From positions 186,001 through 250,000 of the forward strand of contig NZ_LRUC01000018.1 in the NCBI RefSeq assembly GCF_001550095.1: 64,000 nucleotides of DNA, given 5' to 3'. The stretch is from Celeribacter ethanolicus (GTDB taxonomy: Bacteria > Pseudomonadota > Alphaproteobacteria > Rhodobacterales > Rhodobacteraceae). The notes beneath the pieces are model-generated. The model worked only from the letters and a program-made list of their open reading frames with translations. It did no database searches and was not told the origin of the DNA. A program made the translations under genes and the position numbers. Every line of letters begins with the position of its first letter. Position 1 is the first letter of the stretch. This document shows positions 49,543 through 59,064 of this stretch, in pieces.

Positions 49543-49582
49543 ACCCTTCCGCCCATCCCCTCACTGAGGGGAACCCTTCCGC
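49543..49582. promoter_or_regulatory. Palindrome flanked by direct repeats upstream of the CigR-like gene
   Basis: TCCCCTCA-C-TGAGGGGA (49556-49572) is a perfect 8-bp inverted repeat. The 10-mer ACCCTTCCGC occurs on both sides, at 49543-49552 and 49573-49582, exactly 30 bases apart. The element lies 48 to 87 bases before the ATG of the secreted protein gene at 49630. Confidence 0.45.
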
Positions 49583-49629
49583 GCCCGGCCGGGTTATATC
49601 TCCGACAAACGACATTCGGAGGACAGAGC

Positions 49630-50052
49630 ATGATCTCTTTCACCAAACCCCTTCTCCTTGCCGCCGCGGCCCTCGCCGCCGCCCCGGCGCTCGCCGACGG
49701 GCACAAGGACAAGAAACCCAGAAACGCCCCGCAAGAGGTCTATGTCTACCACGTGCCCAAAGGCTGTCACCTGCCGCCGGGGATCGAAAAGCAGATGCGT
49801 GAGGGCAAGCGCAGCACCCTGCCGCCGGGCCTCGCACAGCAATGCTACGGCAAACAGGCGGCTTACCGCTACGAGCGTGGCGACCGTCTGCCCGACGGCT
49901 ACCGGGTGATCCGAGATTACGACCGCTACGGTCTGCCCGATCCGAAAGGCGACCGATACGTGGTCTCCGGCGACACGATCTACAAGATCGCCCGCGACGC
50001 CGCGATCGTGATCACCGCCATGGGGATTTACAACAACATCACCGGCAACTGA
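49630..50052 (+). CDS. Secreted CigR-like protein
   Basis: The 140-residue protein has a signal peptide (ISFTKPLLLAAAALAAAPALA, cleavage near residue 22) and a mature domain with HVPKGCHLPPGIEKQ, LPPGLAQQCYGKQ and RLPDGYRVIRDYDRYGLPDPKGDRYVVSGDTIYKI. The repeated LPPG and YVVSGDTIYKI pattern resembles the CigR/RcnB-like family of periplasmic proteins, named for a Salmonella anti-virulence factor. It has two cysteines and a basic mature region. GGAGGA precedes the ATG. Role unknown in this lineage. Confidence 0.7.
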   Translation: MISFTKPLLLAAAALAAAPALADGHKDKKPRNAPQEVYVYHVPKGCHLPPGIEKQMREGKRSTLPPGLAQQCYGKQAAYRYERGDRLPDGYRVIRDYDRYGLPDPKGDRYVVSGDTIYKIARDAAIVITAMGIYNNITGN

Positions 50053-50213
50053 CCCCGTCGTCCCCGACCCTGCGCCCGCTCGCGCAGGGTCCACCATCAG
50101 GGGCCGACAAAAGTCCGACGCAAATCCGACGCTTTGCCGACAGCTCTCAACGCATCCTGAAAGCCCCGATCAAAGCCTTTGACCGCCCGGCTTCCACGCC
50201 GCATAGTCGCGCC

Positions 50214-51086
50214 ATGATCCGGTCTTTCGACACTCTGGCCCTCACCGCCGCCCATCGGCGGCTCGAAGCGCTGTTCACCGAACGCCCCCATCTCGCCGCC
50301 CGCGCCAAAGACGTCGATGCCGTCCAGACCCGTGGTCAGCGCGCGGTGTTTCGCCTCCTCTGGGACGACCATCCGGCGATTGCCAAGCTGATCTGGCACA
50401 GCGAGAAAACCCGTGCCGTCAACGGCCAGACCTCCGCGCTGCGCGAGATGCTCGAAACCCTCGCGGGCCGTCCTGCCCATGTGCCACAAGTGCTTCATAT
50501 CGCTCCGAAAGCCGGGTTTTTCGTGATCTCCTTCATCGAGGGGAAAAGCGGGGATGAGCTGCTCCGCGACCGCGGCGCCGCAGCCCTCCCCGAGCTTGTC
50601 GAAGCCGCGCGTCTGTGGCTGTCAGAGGCCACGCGCGATGACCGGCACCCCGGCGCCTTCCCCATGGCCCGCGCCCGGCGCATCCTCGACGACTGCGCCG
50701 ACGGCCCCGCCCGCGACGTGGTCCTGCGCACCCGCGATTTGTTAAAACACGCGCCCGAAATCCTGACGATCTGTGGCGGTCATGGCGATTTCTGGCCCGC
50801 AAACCTGATCATAGGCCCCGCGGGCGTCACCGCCATCGACCTCTCCGGACGGCGGTCGAACGCACTCCTCGAAGACATCGCCTGTTTCGCGCAAGGCCTT
50901 GCAGAACATAGCGAATTTGGCCTGACTTCTGCGATCACCACACCGCTTTTGTCGCTCCTGCCGGAGGCAGAAACCACCCGCGCCTTTCCGATTTTCAGCG
51001 GTCTGGCGCTGGCGCGCAAGCTCCATGCCGGGGGCGGTCTCGGCTACGCCCATGAGCGCGCCCGGTTTCTCGGGGAAACCCCTTAA
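50214..51086 (+). CDS. Aminoglycoside phosphotransferase-like kinase
   Basis: The 290-residue protein belongs to the APH/ChoK kinase-like group. The conserved catalytic segment ICGGHGDFWPANLII (about 192-206) carries the HGD and the asparagine, and IDLSGRRSNALLEDIACF holds the metal-binding aspartate. Members phosphorylate choline, homoserine, thiamine, aminoglycosides and other alcohols; nothing here points to an antibiotic substrate. Start at MIRSFDTLAL by family length. Convergent with lolD, overlapping its stop by four bases. Confidence 0.8.
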   Translation: MIRSFDTLALTAAHRRLEALFTERPHLAARAKDVDAVQTRGQRAVFRLLWDDHPAIAKLIWHSEKTRAVNGQTSALREMLETLAGRPAHVPQVLHIAPKAGFFVISFIEGKSGDELLRDRGAAALPELVEAARLWLSEATRDDRHPGAFPMARARRILDDCADGPARDVVLRTRDLLKHAPEILTICGGHGDFWPANLIIGPAGVTAIDLSGRRSNALLEDIACFAQGLAEHSEFGLTSAITTPLLSLLPEAETTRAFPIFSGLALARKLHAGGGLGYAHERARFLGETP

Positions 51087-51763
51087 ACCGGCACGATCTG
51101 GCCGTCTTCAAGCCGCACCACCCGGTCCATTTTCGCAGCCAATTCAAGGTTATGCGTGGCGATCAGGGCCGACAGCCCCTCGTCGCGCACAATCCCCATC
51201 AGCACATCGAACACCAAAGCCGAGGTCGTCGGATCGAGGTTCCCGGTCGGTTCGTCCGCAAGCAAAAGCCCCGGCTTGTTGGCCAGCGCACGGCAAAAGG
51301 CGACCCGTTGCTGTTCGCCGCCCGAAAGCGCCGAGGGACGGTGTCCGGCGCGTTTTCCCACGCCGACTTTTTCGAGCAAATTCATCGCCCTGTCCCGCGC
51401 TTCTCGCTCCGAAACGGCATTGGCGAGCTGCGGCAGGACGACGTTGTCGAGGGCCGTGAACTCGGGCAGCAGGTGGTGAAACTGATAGATGAACCCGACC
51501 CCCGCGCGGCGCATGGCGGTGCGGGTCTTGTCGCCCTGCCCGGTCATGTCCTGCCCATTGATCCGAACCGTGCCCGTGTCGGGCAGGTCCAGAAGCCCCG
51601 CGATGTGCAGAAGCGTCGATTTCCCGGCCCCGGACGGCGCGATCAGCCCAACGATCTCGCCGCGTGCGACGGTGAGGTCCACGCCGCGCAACACATCGAC
51701 TTCGTTGGGTTTTCCGGCGTTGTAGGTCTTTCGGATCTGGTTCAGGGACAGCATGTCACTCAT
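51083..51763 (-). CDS. lolD: Lipoprotein-releasing ABC transporter ATPase LolD
   Basis: The 226-residue ATPase powers release of lipoproteins from the inner membrane by the LolCDE complex. It has Walker A LIAPSGAGKSTLL (about 40-52), the LolD-group Q-loop FIYQFHHLLPEFTALDNV, the ABC signature ALSGGEQQRVAFCRALANKP and Walker B LLLADEPTGNLDP. Its start overlaps the permease stop by eight bases, so lolC and lolD are cotranscribed. The pair lies upstream of nothing further on the minus strand. Confidence 0.95.
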   Translation of the reverse strand: MSDMLSLNQIRKTYNAGKPNEVDVLRGVDLTVARGEIVGLIAPSGAGKSTLLHIAGLLDLPDTGTVRINGQDMTGQGDKTRTAMRRAGVGFIYQFHHLLPEFTALDNVVLPQLANAVSEREARDRAMNLLEKVGVGKRAGHRPSALSGGEQQRVAFCRALANKPGLLLADEPTGNLDPTTSALVFDVLMGIVRDEGLSALIATHNLELAAKMDRVVRLEDGQIVPV

Positions 51764-53051
51764 AGCGCAACGCCTCCACAGGGTTCATCCGTGCGGCTCG
51801 GCGCGCGGGCAGGATGGTGACGATGAAGGACAGGCCAAGCGAGAGGCCGACCGCTTTGAAAATATCGACGGCACGCAGCTCGGCGGGCAGTTCGTAAATG
51901 CCCCGGATCGACGGGTCCCAAGCCCCGCCGCCGCTCATCCAGTTCACGAAACTCAACACCTGGTCGATATAAATCGCAAACAACGACCCGAGGATCACGC
52001 CGAAAAGCGTCCCCAACACGCCGGTGATCGCCCCGCAGATGAAAAACACCCGCAACACGGACCCTTCGGTCAGCCCCACGGTGCGCAGGATGCCGATGTC
52101 CCGGCCCTTGTTCTTAACCAGCATGATAAGCCCGGAGACGATGTTCATCGAGGCGATCAGCACCAGCACCGAGAGGATGACGAACATCACATTGTCCTCG
52201 ATGTCGAGCGCGCGCAGGAAGGCCCCCGAGGCATCGCGCCAGGTCCAGACCATGCCCCGCTCTCCGACGGCTTGCAAGAGCGGCAGGGTGATGTCGTCGA
52301 CCTGATCCGGGTGCTCCACCATCACTTCGATCTCGTCGGCAGCACCCTGCCGGTTGAAGAACTTCTGCGCCTCGGCGAAAGGCAGGTAAGCGCGTGTCTT
52401 GTCAATGTCATAGCGCCCGGCGGAGAAGACATAGACGACTTCGAAGGCCGATACGCGCGGACTTGTGCCGAAGGCGGTCTTGGCGCCATCCGGTGAAATC
52501 AGCTTGATCTTGTCGCCGACGGTAACGCCCAGCTCGCTCGCCACGCCGGAGCCGATGGCAATGCCCTCAGAGAAGCGCGAAACATCGCCCCAATGCTCGT
52601 CCGGCGAGATCGCCACACGCGGGATAGTCATCAGGTTCTCGGGCGTGATGCCATAGACCTCGATGCCTGCATTGCGACCGTTAGACGAGACCATGACCTG
52701 CCCGCGCACCAGAGGCGCGGCGCGGGTCACCCCCGGCACCTCGCGCAGCTTGGCGGCCCAGTCGTCATAATCCGTGAGCGCACGCGAGGTGGTGCCCTCC
52801 GGCGTCACGTAGATCGAGGAATAGACCGTCACATGCGCATTGGAGCCGAGGATCGTATCGACGAATTCATCGCGAAACCCGGTGCGCACCGCAAGCGTGA
52901 TGATCAGCGCCGCCACGGCCAAAGTGATGCCGATCAGAGAAATCCATGTCATCACCGACACGCCCCCCTCTTCGCGCCGCGCGCGCAGGTAGGCAAAGGC
53001 GATTTTCCACTCGAAGCGGGAAAAGGGCTTGGTCGTTCTGGCCGCGTCCAC
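51756..53051 (-). CDS. lolC: Lipoprotein-releasing ABC transporter permease LolC/LolE
   Basis: The 431-residue permease has the LolC/E layout: FEWKIAFAYLRARREEGGVSVMTWISLIGITLAVAALIITLAVRTGFR with the first helix, a large periplasmic domain (about 55-270) and three further helices, including IVSGLIMLVKNKGRDIGILRTVGL with the coupling segment. Only one permease gene is present, as in alphaproteobacteria where a single LolF-like protein may form a homodimer. A GTG start with GAGGAG before it fits better than the ATG 16 codons upstream. Confidence 0.9.
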   Translation of the reverse strand: MDAARTTKPFSRFEWKIAFAYLRARREEGGVSVMTWISLIGITLAVAALIITLAVRTGFRDEFVDTILGSNAHVTVYSSIYVTPEGTTSRALTDYDDWAAKLREVPGVTRAAPLVRGQVMVSSNGRNAGIEVYGITPENLMTIPRVAISPDEHWGDVSRFSEGIAIGSGVASELGVTVGDKIKLISPDGAKTAFGTSPRVSAFEVVYVFSAGRYDIDKTRAYLPFAEAQKFFNRQGAADEIEVMVEHPDQVDDITLPLLQAVGERGMVWTWRDASGAFLRALDIEDNVMFVILSVLVLIASMNIVSGLIMLVKNKGRDIGILRTVGLTEGSVLRVFFICGAITGVLGTLFGVILGSLFAIYIDQVLSFVNWMSGGGAWDPSIRGIYELPAELRAVDIFKAVGLSLGLSFIVTILPARRAARMNPVEALRYE

Positions 53052-53142
53052 CGGGGGGCTCCTCACAAGTTTGCCAGACCAAACCCTTTGGCACGCCAAA
53101 GGTCAAGCGCAGGCGGGGTGAAGCCTGCGTGAACGCCAGCGA

Positions 53143-53649
53143 TCAGAACGTGAGACCCGCACGCGTCTTGCTGCGCCGGAACGGCCAGAGCAGAAGCGCC
53201 AGAAGCCCCGAGAGCGCGGCCCAGCCCGCCGCATAGCCCGCAAGCGCGGAAATCCCGCCCTCGAGCGTGAGCGGCAAAGCCGGGCGGAAATCGTCGAAGG
53301 TGGCACGGGCGAGTTTCGTGTCGGCCACACGCTGCGGCATGGTCAGCCGCTCGAGCGGCGTGGCGGCGCGCAACACGGTGAGGTCGTCGGAGAGACGTCC
53401 GTGCCGGTCGATGGTTTCACGCATGTCACGACGACGGTTTTCGAGAAATACCGAACCGCCCATGGAGGCCAACGCTTCCTCCCTGGTCATTTCCGCTTTC
53501 TGCGCGGAGGCGTCGAAATCGGCAATCACAACGCCGAGGGCCTCGACCTGACCGGCGAGGCGTTGGGTATATTGCTGGGTGAACTCGGGAAACTGGGACA
53601 CAACGGCGGCCCCCAACAGGCCGCCCGCAAGGGCGAGTGCTCTCAACAT
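53143..53649 (-). CDS. DUF2937 family membrane protein
   Basis: The 168-residue protein has an N-terminal signal-anchor (LRALALAGGLLGAAVVSQFPEF), a periplasmic middle domain with LAGQVEALGVVIADFDASAQKAEMTREEAL and a second membrane helix near the C-terminus (about 135-157, GGISALAGYAAGWAALSGLLALLLWPF). This matches DUF2937, a small proteobacterial family without known function. It lies between lolC and proS on the minus strand, 92 bases from lolC, and may be separately transcribed. Confidence 0.8.
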   Translation of the reverse strand: MLRALALAGGLLGAAVVSQFPEFTQQYTQRLAGQVEALGVVIADFDASAQKAEMTREEALASMGGSVFLENRRRDMRETIDRHGRLSDDLTVLRAATPLERLTMPQRVADTKLARATFDDFRPALPLTLEGGISALAGYAAGWAALSGLLALLLWPFRRSKTRAGLTF

Positions 53650-53788
53650 GGCTGCCTCTCTTCCGTCTGCTGCGGAATCCGTCTTTGCGGAATTTCTATG
53701 GCGCAGAGGCTAAAAGGATTCGGGGGCGGGACACAAATGCCCCGCCCCCGAATGTGCGAAATCTCGCGAAAACTCGCCGATGGCGTCG

Positions 53789-55126
53789 TTAGACACCCGC
53801 GTAGATTTTCACGATTTTCTCAACCGCCAGTTCCGGCGTCATCTCTTCGCTCTCACCGCTGCGGCGGCAGGTCACTTCGACCACACCATTTTTGAGGCCG
53901 CGCGGACCGACAGTGATGCGCCAGGGCAAACCGATCAGGTCCATGGTAGCGAATTTGCCGCCCGCGCGCTCGTTGCGGTCGTCGTAAAGCGGCTCAAGCC
54001 CCAGCGTTTCGAACGATTTATACAGCGCCTCACAGGCCGCATCCGCCTCTTCATCGCCCTGTTTCAGGTTGACGATGCCGACGTGGAACGGCGTCACCCC
54101 CTCCGGCCAGATGATGCCCTTGTCGTCATGGTTTGCCTCGATCAGCGCGCCCAGAAGACGCGACACACCGATGCCATGCGAGCCCATGTGCACAGGCGTC
54201 GGTTTGCCATCCGGGCCTTGCACGGTCGCGCCCATGGATTCGGAGTATTTCGTGCCGAAGTAGAAAATCTGACCGACCTCGATGCCGCGCGCGCTGCGAC
54301 GGCGCTCTTCGGGGACCTCGGCAAAGATCGCCTCGTCATGGGTCTCGTCGGTGCGGGCGTAGCGCGAGGTGAACTCTTCGAGCACGGCCTGGCACTGATC
54401 TACGCTGTCGTAGTCGATCTCGCGGTCGCCGAATTTCAGATCGGTGATCTCGCTGTCATAGAATACCTCGGATTCGCCGGTTTCGGCCAGCACGAGGAAT
54501 TCATGCGTGTAGTCACCGCCGATCGGACCGCCATCGGCGCGCATCGGGATCGCCTGAAGCCCCATGCGCTCATAAGTGCGCAGGTAGCTGACGAGGTGGC
54601 GATTATAGGCATGCAGCGCGTCTTCCATCGTCAAATCGAAGGTATAGCCGTCCTTCATGAAGAACTCACGGCCCCGCATCACACCGAAACGCGGACGGAT
54701 CTCGTCACGGAATTTCCACTGGATCTGGTAGAGCGTCAGCGGCAGATCCTTGTAGGACTTCACATAGCCCCGGAAAATGTCGGTGATCATCTCTTCGTTG
54801 GTCGGACCGTAGAGCATATCGCGCCCGTGCCGGTCGGTGATCCGCAGCATCTCGTCGCCATAGGCGTCATAGCGACCGGATTCACGCCACAGATCGGCGG
54901 ATTGCATCGTCGGCATCAGCACCGGAATGTGACCCGCGCGCTGTTGTTCCTCGTGCACGATCCGTTCGACATTCCGGAGCACCTTGTAGCCCAGCGGCAG
55001 CCAGGAATAGATCCCCGCAGATTGCTGACGGATCATCCCCGCGCGCAGCATGAGACGGTGCGAGGCGATCTGCGCCTCCGCGGGGGTTTCTTTCAAAACC
55101 GGAAGGAAATAGCGCGACAGACGCAT
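53789..55126 (-). CDS. proS: Prolyl-tRNA synthetase, short form
   Basis: The 445-residue class II synthetase attaches proline to tRNA-Pro. Motif 1 ([16 protein letters not shown] with [10 protein letters not shown]), motif 2 ([30 protein letters not shown]) and motif 3 ([15 protein letters not shown]) are all present, followed by the anticodon-binding domain ([23 protein letters not shown]). The editing insertion of about 180 residues found between motifs 2 and 3 in most bacterial ProS is missing, as expected for the alphaproteobacterial short form, so misacylated Ala-tRNA-Pro must be cleared by a free-standing editing protein. No T-box is visible. Confidence 0.96.
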   Translation of the reverse strand: MRLSRYFLPVLKETPAEAQIASHRLMLRAGMIRQQSAGIYSWLPLGYKVLRNVERIVHEEQQRAGHIPVLMPTMQSADLWRESGRYDAYGDEMLRITDRHGRDMLYGPTNEEMITDIFRGYVKSYKDLPLTLYQIQWKFRDEIRPRFGVMRGREFFMKDGYTFDLTMEDALHAYNRHLVSYLRTYERMGLQAIPMRADGGPIGGDYTHEFLVLAETGESEVFYDSEITDLKFGDREIDYDSVDQCQAVLEEFTSRYARTDETHDEAIFAEVPEERRRSARGIEVGQIFYFGTKYSESMGATVQGPDGKPTPVHMGSHGIGVSRLLGALIEANHDDKGIIWPEGVTPFHVGIVNLKQGDEEADAACEALYKSFETLGLEPLYDDRNERAGGKFATMDLIGLPWRITVGPRGLKNGVVEVTCRRSGESEEMTPELAVEKIVKIYAGV

Positions 55127-55299
55127 GTGTGAAGCCCTCGAGTGATCAGTGTTTGCAACGGTCTATGCCATCGTTGTGAACCAGACAAGCCGCAGAACAC
55201 GGGAAACTTGCCCACGGCGCATGCATATTAAACTTTCGGAAAGCGACTTGGTTTAAGGCTCAGGGAAACGCAACAGATTTCAGACAGAACCCAGATCAT

Positions 55300-57090
55300 A
55301 TGGCCCTTCCGCTCGCCCGGCTTCGACATCTCATCGAAATGGCGCTGACCCGTCCTGCGGACGCGGCCTCGACGGAGGCTGTGCGGGTCCTGGCCCGTAT
55401 GTGTACGCCACTCGCTCTGGCGCTCGTCGGGCTTGTGGCCTTCCTCGGCGGTGCTCTGCCCTTGGCGTTGGCAGGCGGTGTGCTTTTTGCCGCGATGGGT
55501 GGGCTTGCCCCCCGTCTGCCGCAAAGCCTCGCCGCCATCGTCGTCGGTCAGGCGCTGGTCGGTCTCACCATCACGCTGAACACAGCTCTGACGGGCCTGC
55601 CGCTGCATCTCGACACCAACATGCTGTTCTTCGCGATGCTCGCCAGCATCGTGATCATGTCGGATTTCCGCGCCCTGTTCTGGGCCGCCGTGACCATTTC
55701 CATTCACCACGCCGTTCTTTTGGGTTTCGCTCCGACACTGGTTTTCCCGGATGCGGACCTCGGTTTCAACCTGTCCCGCCTGGCGTTTCATTCGGTCATC
55801 AGCCTGCTCGAGTTCCTCGCTCTGGGGTACATGCTCGCACGGCGGCACGAGTTGAGCGCCCTTGCCGCGAACCGGACCGAGGCTGCACAGGAGGCTGCGC
55901 GCAAGGCGCAGGACGCCCTGTCCTTGGCGGAAAGCGAGAAAACCCGCGCCGAACAGGCGCTTGTACAGGCACAGAAGGCCGGCGCCCGCGCTGCCAAGGC
56001 ACAGAAAACCGCAGAGACCGCCCTGCGCGACAATCAGGAGGCCCGCGCGGAACGTCAGCGTCTGCGCGAGCGCGAAGATGCCGAACGGGCGCAGCGCGAA
56101 GCCGCACTCGACATTCTTCTCACGGTGTTCGAAGCGCATCTGGAGGATCTCGCGAAAGGCAATCTGAGCACGCGCATCGACGAAGAGCTCGATGACGCCT
56201 ATCTTGTCCTGCGCGACAGTTTCAACCAGTCCATGGCCACCCTCGGCGCCGCCATCGAAGACGTGCGGACGCAATCCGGCGAGATGCAGGGGCTGTCAGG
56301 GGAAATCGCGGCGTCCGCCACCGATCTGGCCGGTCGCACGGAGCGCCAGGCGGCCACTTTGGCCGATGTCGCGCGCACGGTGAACACGCTCGCCGGATCG
56401 CTCGAAACCGTCGCGTCCGACTCGACCGATGCGCAATCGCTCTCGGAAACCACCTCTCGGGAGGCGGCTGAAGGCGTGGACATCGTGCAACAGGCGGTAG
56501 AAGCCATGCAGGACATCGAGCGGAGCGCCGGCGAGATCGACAAGATCACCTCGGTCATCGACGACATCGCCTTTCAGACCAACCTCCTGGCGCTCAATGC
56601 CGGTGTCGAGGCGGCGCGGGCCGGCGAGGCCGGGCGGGGCTTTGCCATCGTCGCCGCCGAGGTGCGCGCGCTGGCGCAACGCTCCTCGAATGCGGCACGC
56701 GAAATCAACCAGCTCATCCTGCGTTCGAACCAGCAGGTGCAATCCGGCGCCGATCTGGTCAGGCGCACGGGCGCGGCCCTGGGCGGCATCAAGACCTCCG
56801 TCGACACGATTACCGGACGGCTGCACGCCTCGGCCCGTGCGGTGCAATCGCAATCCGACCACCTCGCCCGCGTCAACCGCGCGATCTCCGATCTCGAGAC
56901 CGTCACCCAACAAAACGCCGCGATGTTCGAGGAGACCACCGCCGCCAACACCCAGCTCTCCGAACGTGCCCGTGTGCTGAGCGATCTCGTGCAGACCTTC
57001 GTCACCGCCCGGTCACGCCGCTCAGCGCAATACGGTGCAAGGGCGTTCCCGCCGCCCTCGACCGCCGCGCCGCTGCAAAGAACCGGTTGA
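55300..57090 (+). CDS. Methyl-accepting chemotaxis protein with a multi-helix membrane sensor
   Basis: The 596-residue receptor has about six hydrophobic helices (residues about 30-185) with almost no periplasmic loop, so it may sense through the membrane or from inside. A long coiled coil (about 190-270, alanine-, glutamate- and arginine-rich), a HAMP-like segment ([23 protein letters not shown]) and the signalling hairpin follow. The tip [41 protein letters not shown] is well conserved. It has no CheR/CheB docking pentapeptide at its C-terminus (ends PLQRTG). Ligand unknown. Confidence 0.85.
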   Translation: MALPLARLRHLIEMALTRPADAASTEAVRVLARMCTPLALALVGLVAFLGGALPLALAGGVLFAAMGGLAPRLPQSLAAIVVGQALVGLTITLNTALTGLPLHLDTNMLFFAMLASIVIMSDFRALFWAAVTISIHHAVLLGFAPTLVFPDADLGFNLSRLAFHSVISLLEFLALGYMLARRHELSALAANRTEAAQEAARKAQDALSLAESEKTRAEQALVQAQKAGARAAKAQKTAETALRDNQEARAERQRLREREDAERAQREAALDILLTVFEAHLEDLAKGNLSTRIDEELDDAYLVLRDSFNQSMATLGAAIEDVRTQSGEMQGLSGEIAASATDLAGRTERQAATLADVARTVNTLAGSLETVASDSTDAQSLSETTSREAAEGVDIVQQAVEAMQDIERSAGEIDKITSVIDDIAFQTNLLALNAGVEAARAGEAGRGFAIVAAEVRALAQRSSNAAREINQLILRSNQQVQSGADLVRRTGAALGGIKTSVDTITGRLHASARAVQSQSDHLARVNRAISDLETVTQQNAAMFEETTAANTQLSERARVLSDLVQTFVTARSRRSAQYGARAFPPPSTAAPLQRTG

Positions 57091-57166
57091 GGCGGCCCGA
57101 TCATGCGCTTCCCCTTGAAACCCAACCCCATGCGGGCGATATGAAGGGAAAGATGGAAAGGCGAGT

Positions 57167-58261
57167 ATGGCGTTACCTGTCCGCGATCAGATGAAATACT
57201 GGGGCACCGCTGCGGCGGTGTTTCTGGCGCTTTTGTGGCTCATGGGCGACGTCATCCTGCCCTTCGTGCTGAGCATGGCGGTGGCCTATATGCTCGATCC
57301 GGTGGCGGATCGCCTCGAATCATGGGGGCTGAGCCGGATCGCCGCGACCATTGTCATCACGCTGGTGGCAGCCGTGCTCTTCGTTCTGACTGCCCTGCTT
57401 GTAATTCCGACACTCGTCAAACAGGCCACCGATCTCGTCAACACCGCCCCCGACCTGATCAACAATCTGCAAAGTTTCCTGACCGCAAAATTCCCGGTTC
57501 TGCTCGATGAAAGCAGCCAGTTGCGCCAGACGCTGGCGCAGATCGGCGAGACCATCCAGTCGAAAGGCGGCGAATTGCTGTCGGGCGCGCTGGCCTCGGC
57601 GATGAGCCTCGTGAACGTGGTGATGCTGCTGGTGCTGGTGCCTGTGATCACCTTTTACCTGCTGATGGACTGGGACCGTATGGTGGCACAGGTCGACAAG
57701 CTTCTGCCGCGCGACCATGCCCCGGTGATCCGCCGTCTGGCCTCCAACATCGACCGCACGCTTGCCTCCTTCATCCGGGGACAGGGAACGGTGTGTCTCA
57801 TCCTCGGCACGTTCTACGCCGCGGGCCTCATGCTCGTGGGGCTGAAATTCGGCCTTGTCGCCGGCGCGGTGGCCGGCGCCCTGACCTTCATCCCCTATGT
57901 CGGCGCCATCGTCGGCGGGCTGCTGTCGATCGGGCTGGCGCTGTTCCAGTTCTGGGGCGAATGGCAGTGGATCGCTGCCGTGGTCGCGATCTTTGCCGTC
58001 GGCCAGTTCGTCGAAGGCAATATCCTGACCCCGAACCTCGTCGGCTCCTCGGTCGGACTGCACCCGGTCTGGCTGATCTTCGCGCTCTCCGCCTTCGGCA
58101 CGCTGTTCGGTTTCGTCGGCATGCTCGTGGCCGTCCCGGTCGCCGCCGCCCTCGGCGTGGTGGCCCGCTTCGCCGTCGATCAATACCGCGACAGCCGCCT
58201 CTACCGGGGCCTCGAGGCCAATGCGCCGGACGACGTGGACGACACGGACGACGACATCTGA
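57167..58261 (+). CDS. AI-2E family transporter (PerM-like)
   Basis: The 364-residue membrane protein has the AI-2E exporter/PerM pattern: an N-terminal helix pair, GLSRIAATIVITLVAAVLFVLTALLVIPTLVKQ, a soluble segment (about 80-140) and a bundle of C-terminal helices with FIRGQGTVCLILGTFYAAGLMLVGLKFGLVAGAVAGALTFIPYVGAIVGG and the conserved GxLxGxxxAxP-type end. Members have been linked to autoinducer-2, pyruvate or sodium/proton flux; substrate is uncertain. It ends two bases before hdaA, so these are cotranscribed. Confidence 0.85.
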   Translation: MALPVRDQMKYWGTAAAVFLALLWLMGDVILPFVLSMAVAYMLDPVADRLESWGLSRIAATIVITLVAAVLFVLTALLVIPTLVKQATDLVNTAPDLINNLQSFLTAKFPVLLDESSQLRQTLAQIGETIQSKGGELLSGALASAMSLVNVVMLLVLVPVITFYLLMDWDRMVAQVDKLLPRDHAPVIRRLASNIDRTLASFIRGQGTVCLILGTFYAAGLMLVGLKFGLVAGAVAGALTFIPYVGAIVGGLLSIGLALFQFWGEWQWIAAVVAIFAVGQFVEGNILTPNLVGSSVGLHPVWLIFALSAFGTLFGFVGMLVAVPVAAALGVVARFAVDQYRDSRLYRGLEANAPDDVDDTDDDI

Positions 58262-58263
58262 CC

Positions 58264-58947
58264 ATGGCCGAACAGCTCATCTTCGATCTGCCGGTGCGTC
58301 AGGCCCTGGGACGCGATGCATTTTTCGTCTCGCCCTCGAACGCCGTCGCCATGGCCACGCTCGACGCCGTCGACAACTGGCCCTCGGGCAAGCTCGTACT
58401 CATCGGCCCCAAGGGGGCGGGCAAAACCCATATGGCGCATGTCTGGGCCAGCGACCATGCGGCCGTGATCGTCCCGGCGCAGACCTTGGCGCAGGCCGAC
58501 ATCCCTGCCCTCGCGGCCCGTCGTTTCGTCGTCGTCGAAGATGCGGACCGCCTGTCCAGCCTGCCCGATCCGCAGCATGCGGAAGAGGCGCTGTTCCATT
58601 TGCACAACCTGACGCTGGCCGAAGGTGGGCGGTTGTTGCTCACCGCCCAGAGTGCGCCCAATCACTGGACGCTCGGCCTGCCCGATCTCGCCTCGCGCAT
58701 GCAGGGCACTACCGTGGCGCGGATCGAGCCGCCCGATGACAAGCTGCTCGCCGCCATGCTGGTCAAACAGTTCGACGACCGGCAGATCGCCGTCCCCGGC
58801 ACCCTGATCCTCTGGCTGGTCAAACGCATGGAACGCTCGGCGGAGGCTGCGCGCCGGATGGTGGAAACGCTGGATGCGGCGGCACTGCGTTCCGGCAGGC
58901 CGATCTCGCGAAACCTCGCGGCACAGTTTTTCCCGAAAGACGAGTGA
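58264..58947 (+). CDS. hdaA: DnaA regulatory inactivator HdaA
   Basis: The 227-residue AAA+ protein promotes hydrolysis of DnaA-bound ATP after initiation, with the sliding clamp. An N-terminal clamp-binding peptide (QLIFDLPV at about 4-11) is followed by the P-loop GPKGAGKTHMAHVW (about 48-61), the Walker B VVVEDADRLSS and a sensor region. It lacks the DnaA DNA-binding domain, as expected. Alphaproteobacteria often carry hdaA-ppk-ppx; here ppx follows without ppk. Confidence 0.9.
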   Translation: MAEQLIFDLPVRQALGRDAFFVSPSNAVAMATLDAVDNWPSGKLVLIGPKGAGKTHMAHVWASDHAAVIVPAQTLAQADIPALAARRFVVVEDADRLSSLPDPQHAEEALFHLHNLTLAEGGRLLLTAQSAPNHWTLGLPDLASRMQGTTVARIEPPDDKLLAAMLVKQFDDRQIAVPGTLILWLVKRMERSAEAARRMVETLDAAALRSGRPISRNLAAQFFPKDE

Positions 58948-59064
58948 CCCCGCGGGAAAGTTTTGTTTTCGCTCAATAATCATGCGATTGACGAAGGCCG
59001 GGGCATTTGGCACTGTCGCGCCTGCCGGAGCCATCCATGCCCGGCATGATCCAGAGGATACGCC

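Noticed and set aside
49441-49629. Antitoxin gene for the PemK-like protein
   Set aside because: No ORF of suitable size with a ribosome binding site exists upstream on the minus strand before the divergent gene.
50214-51086. Aminoglycoside resistance gene
   Set aside because: The kinase fold is shared by many metabolite kinases and nothing in the sequence or context points to an antibiotic.
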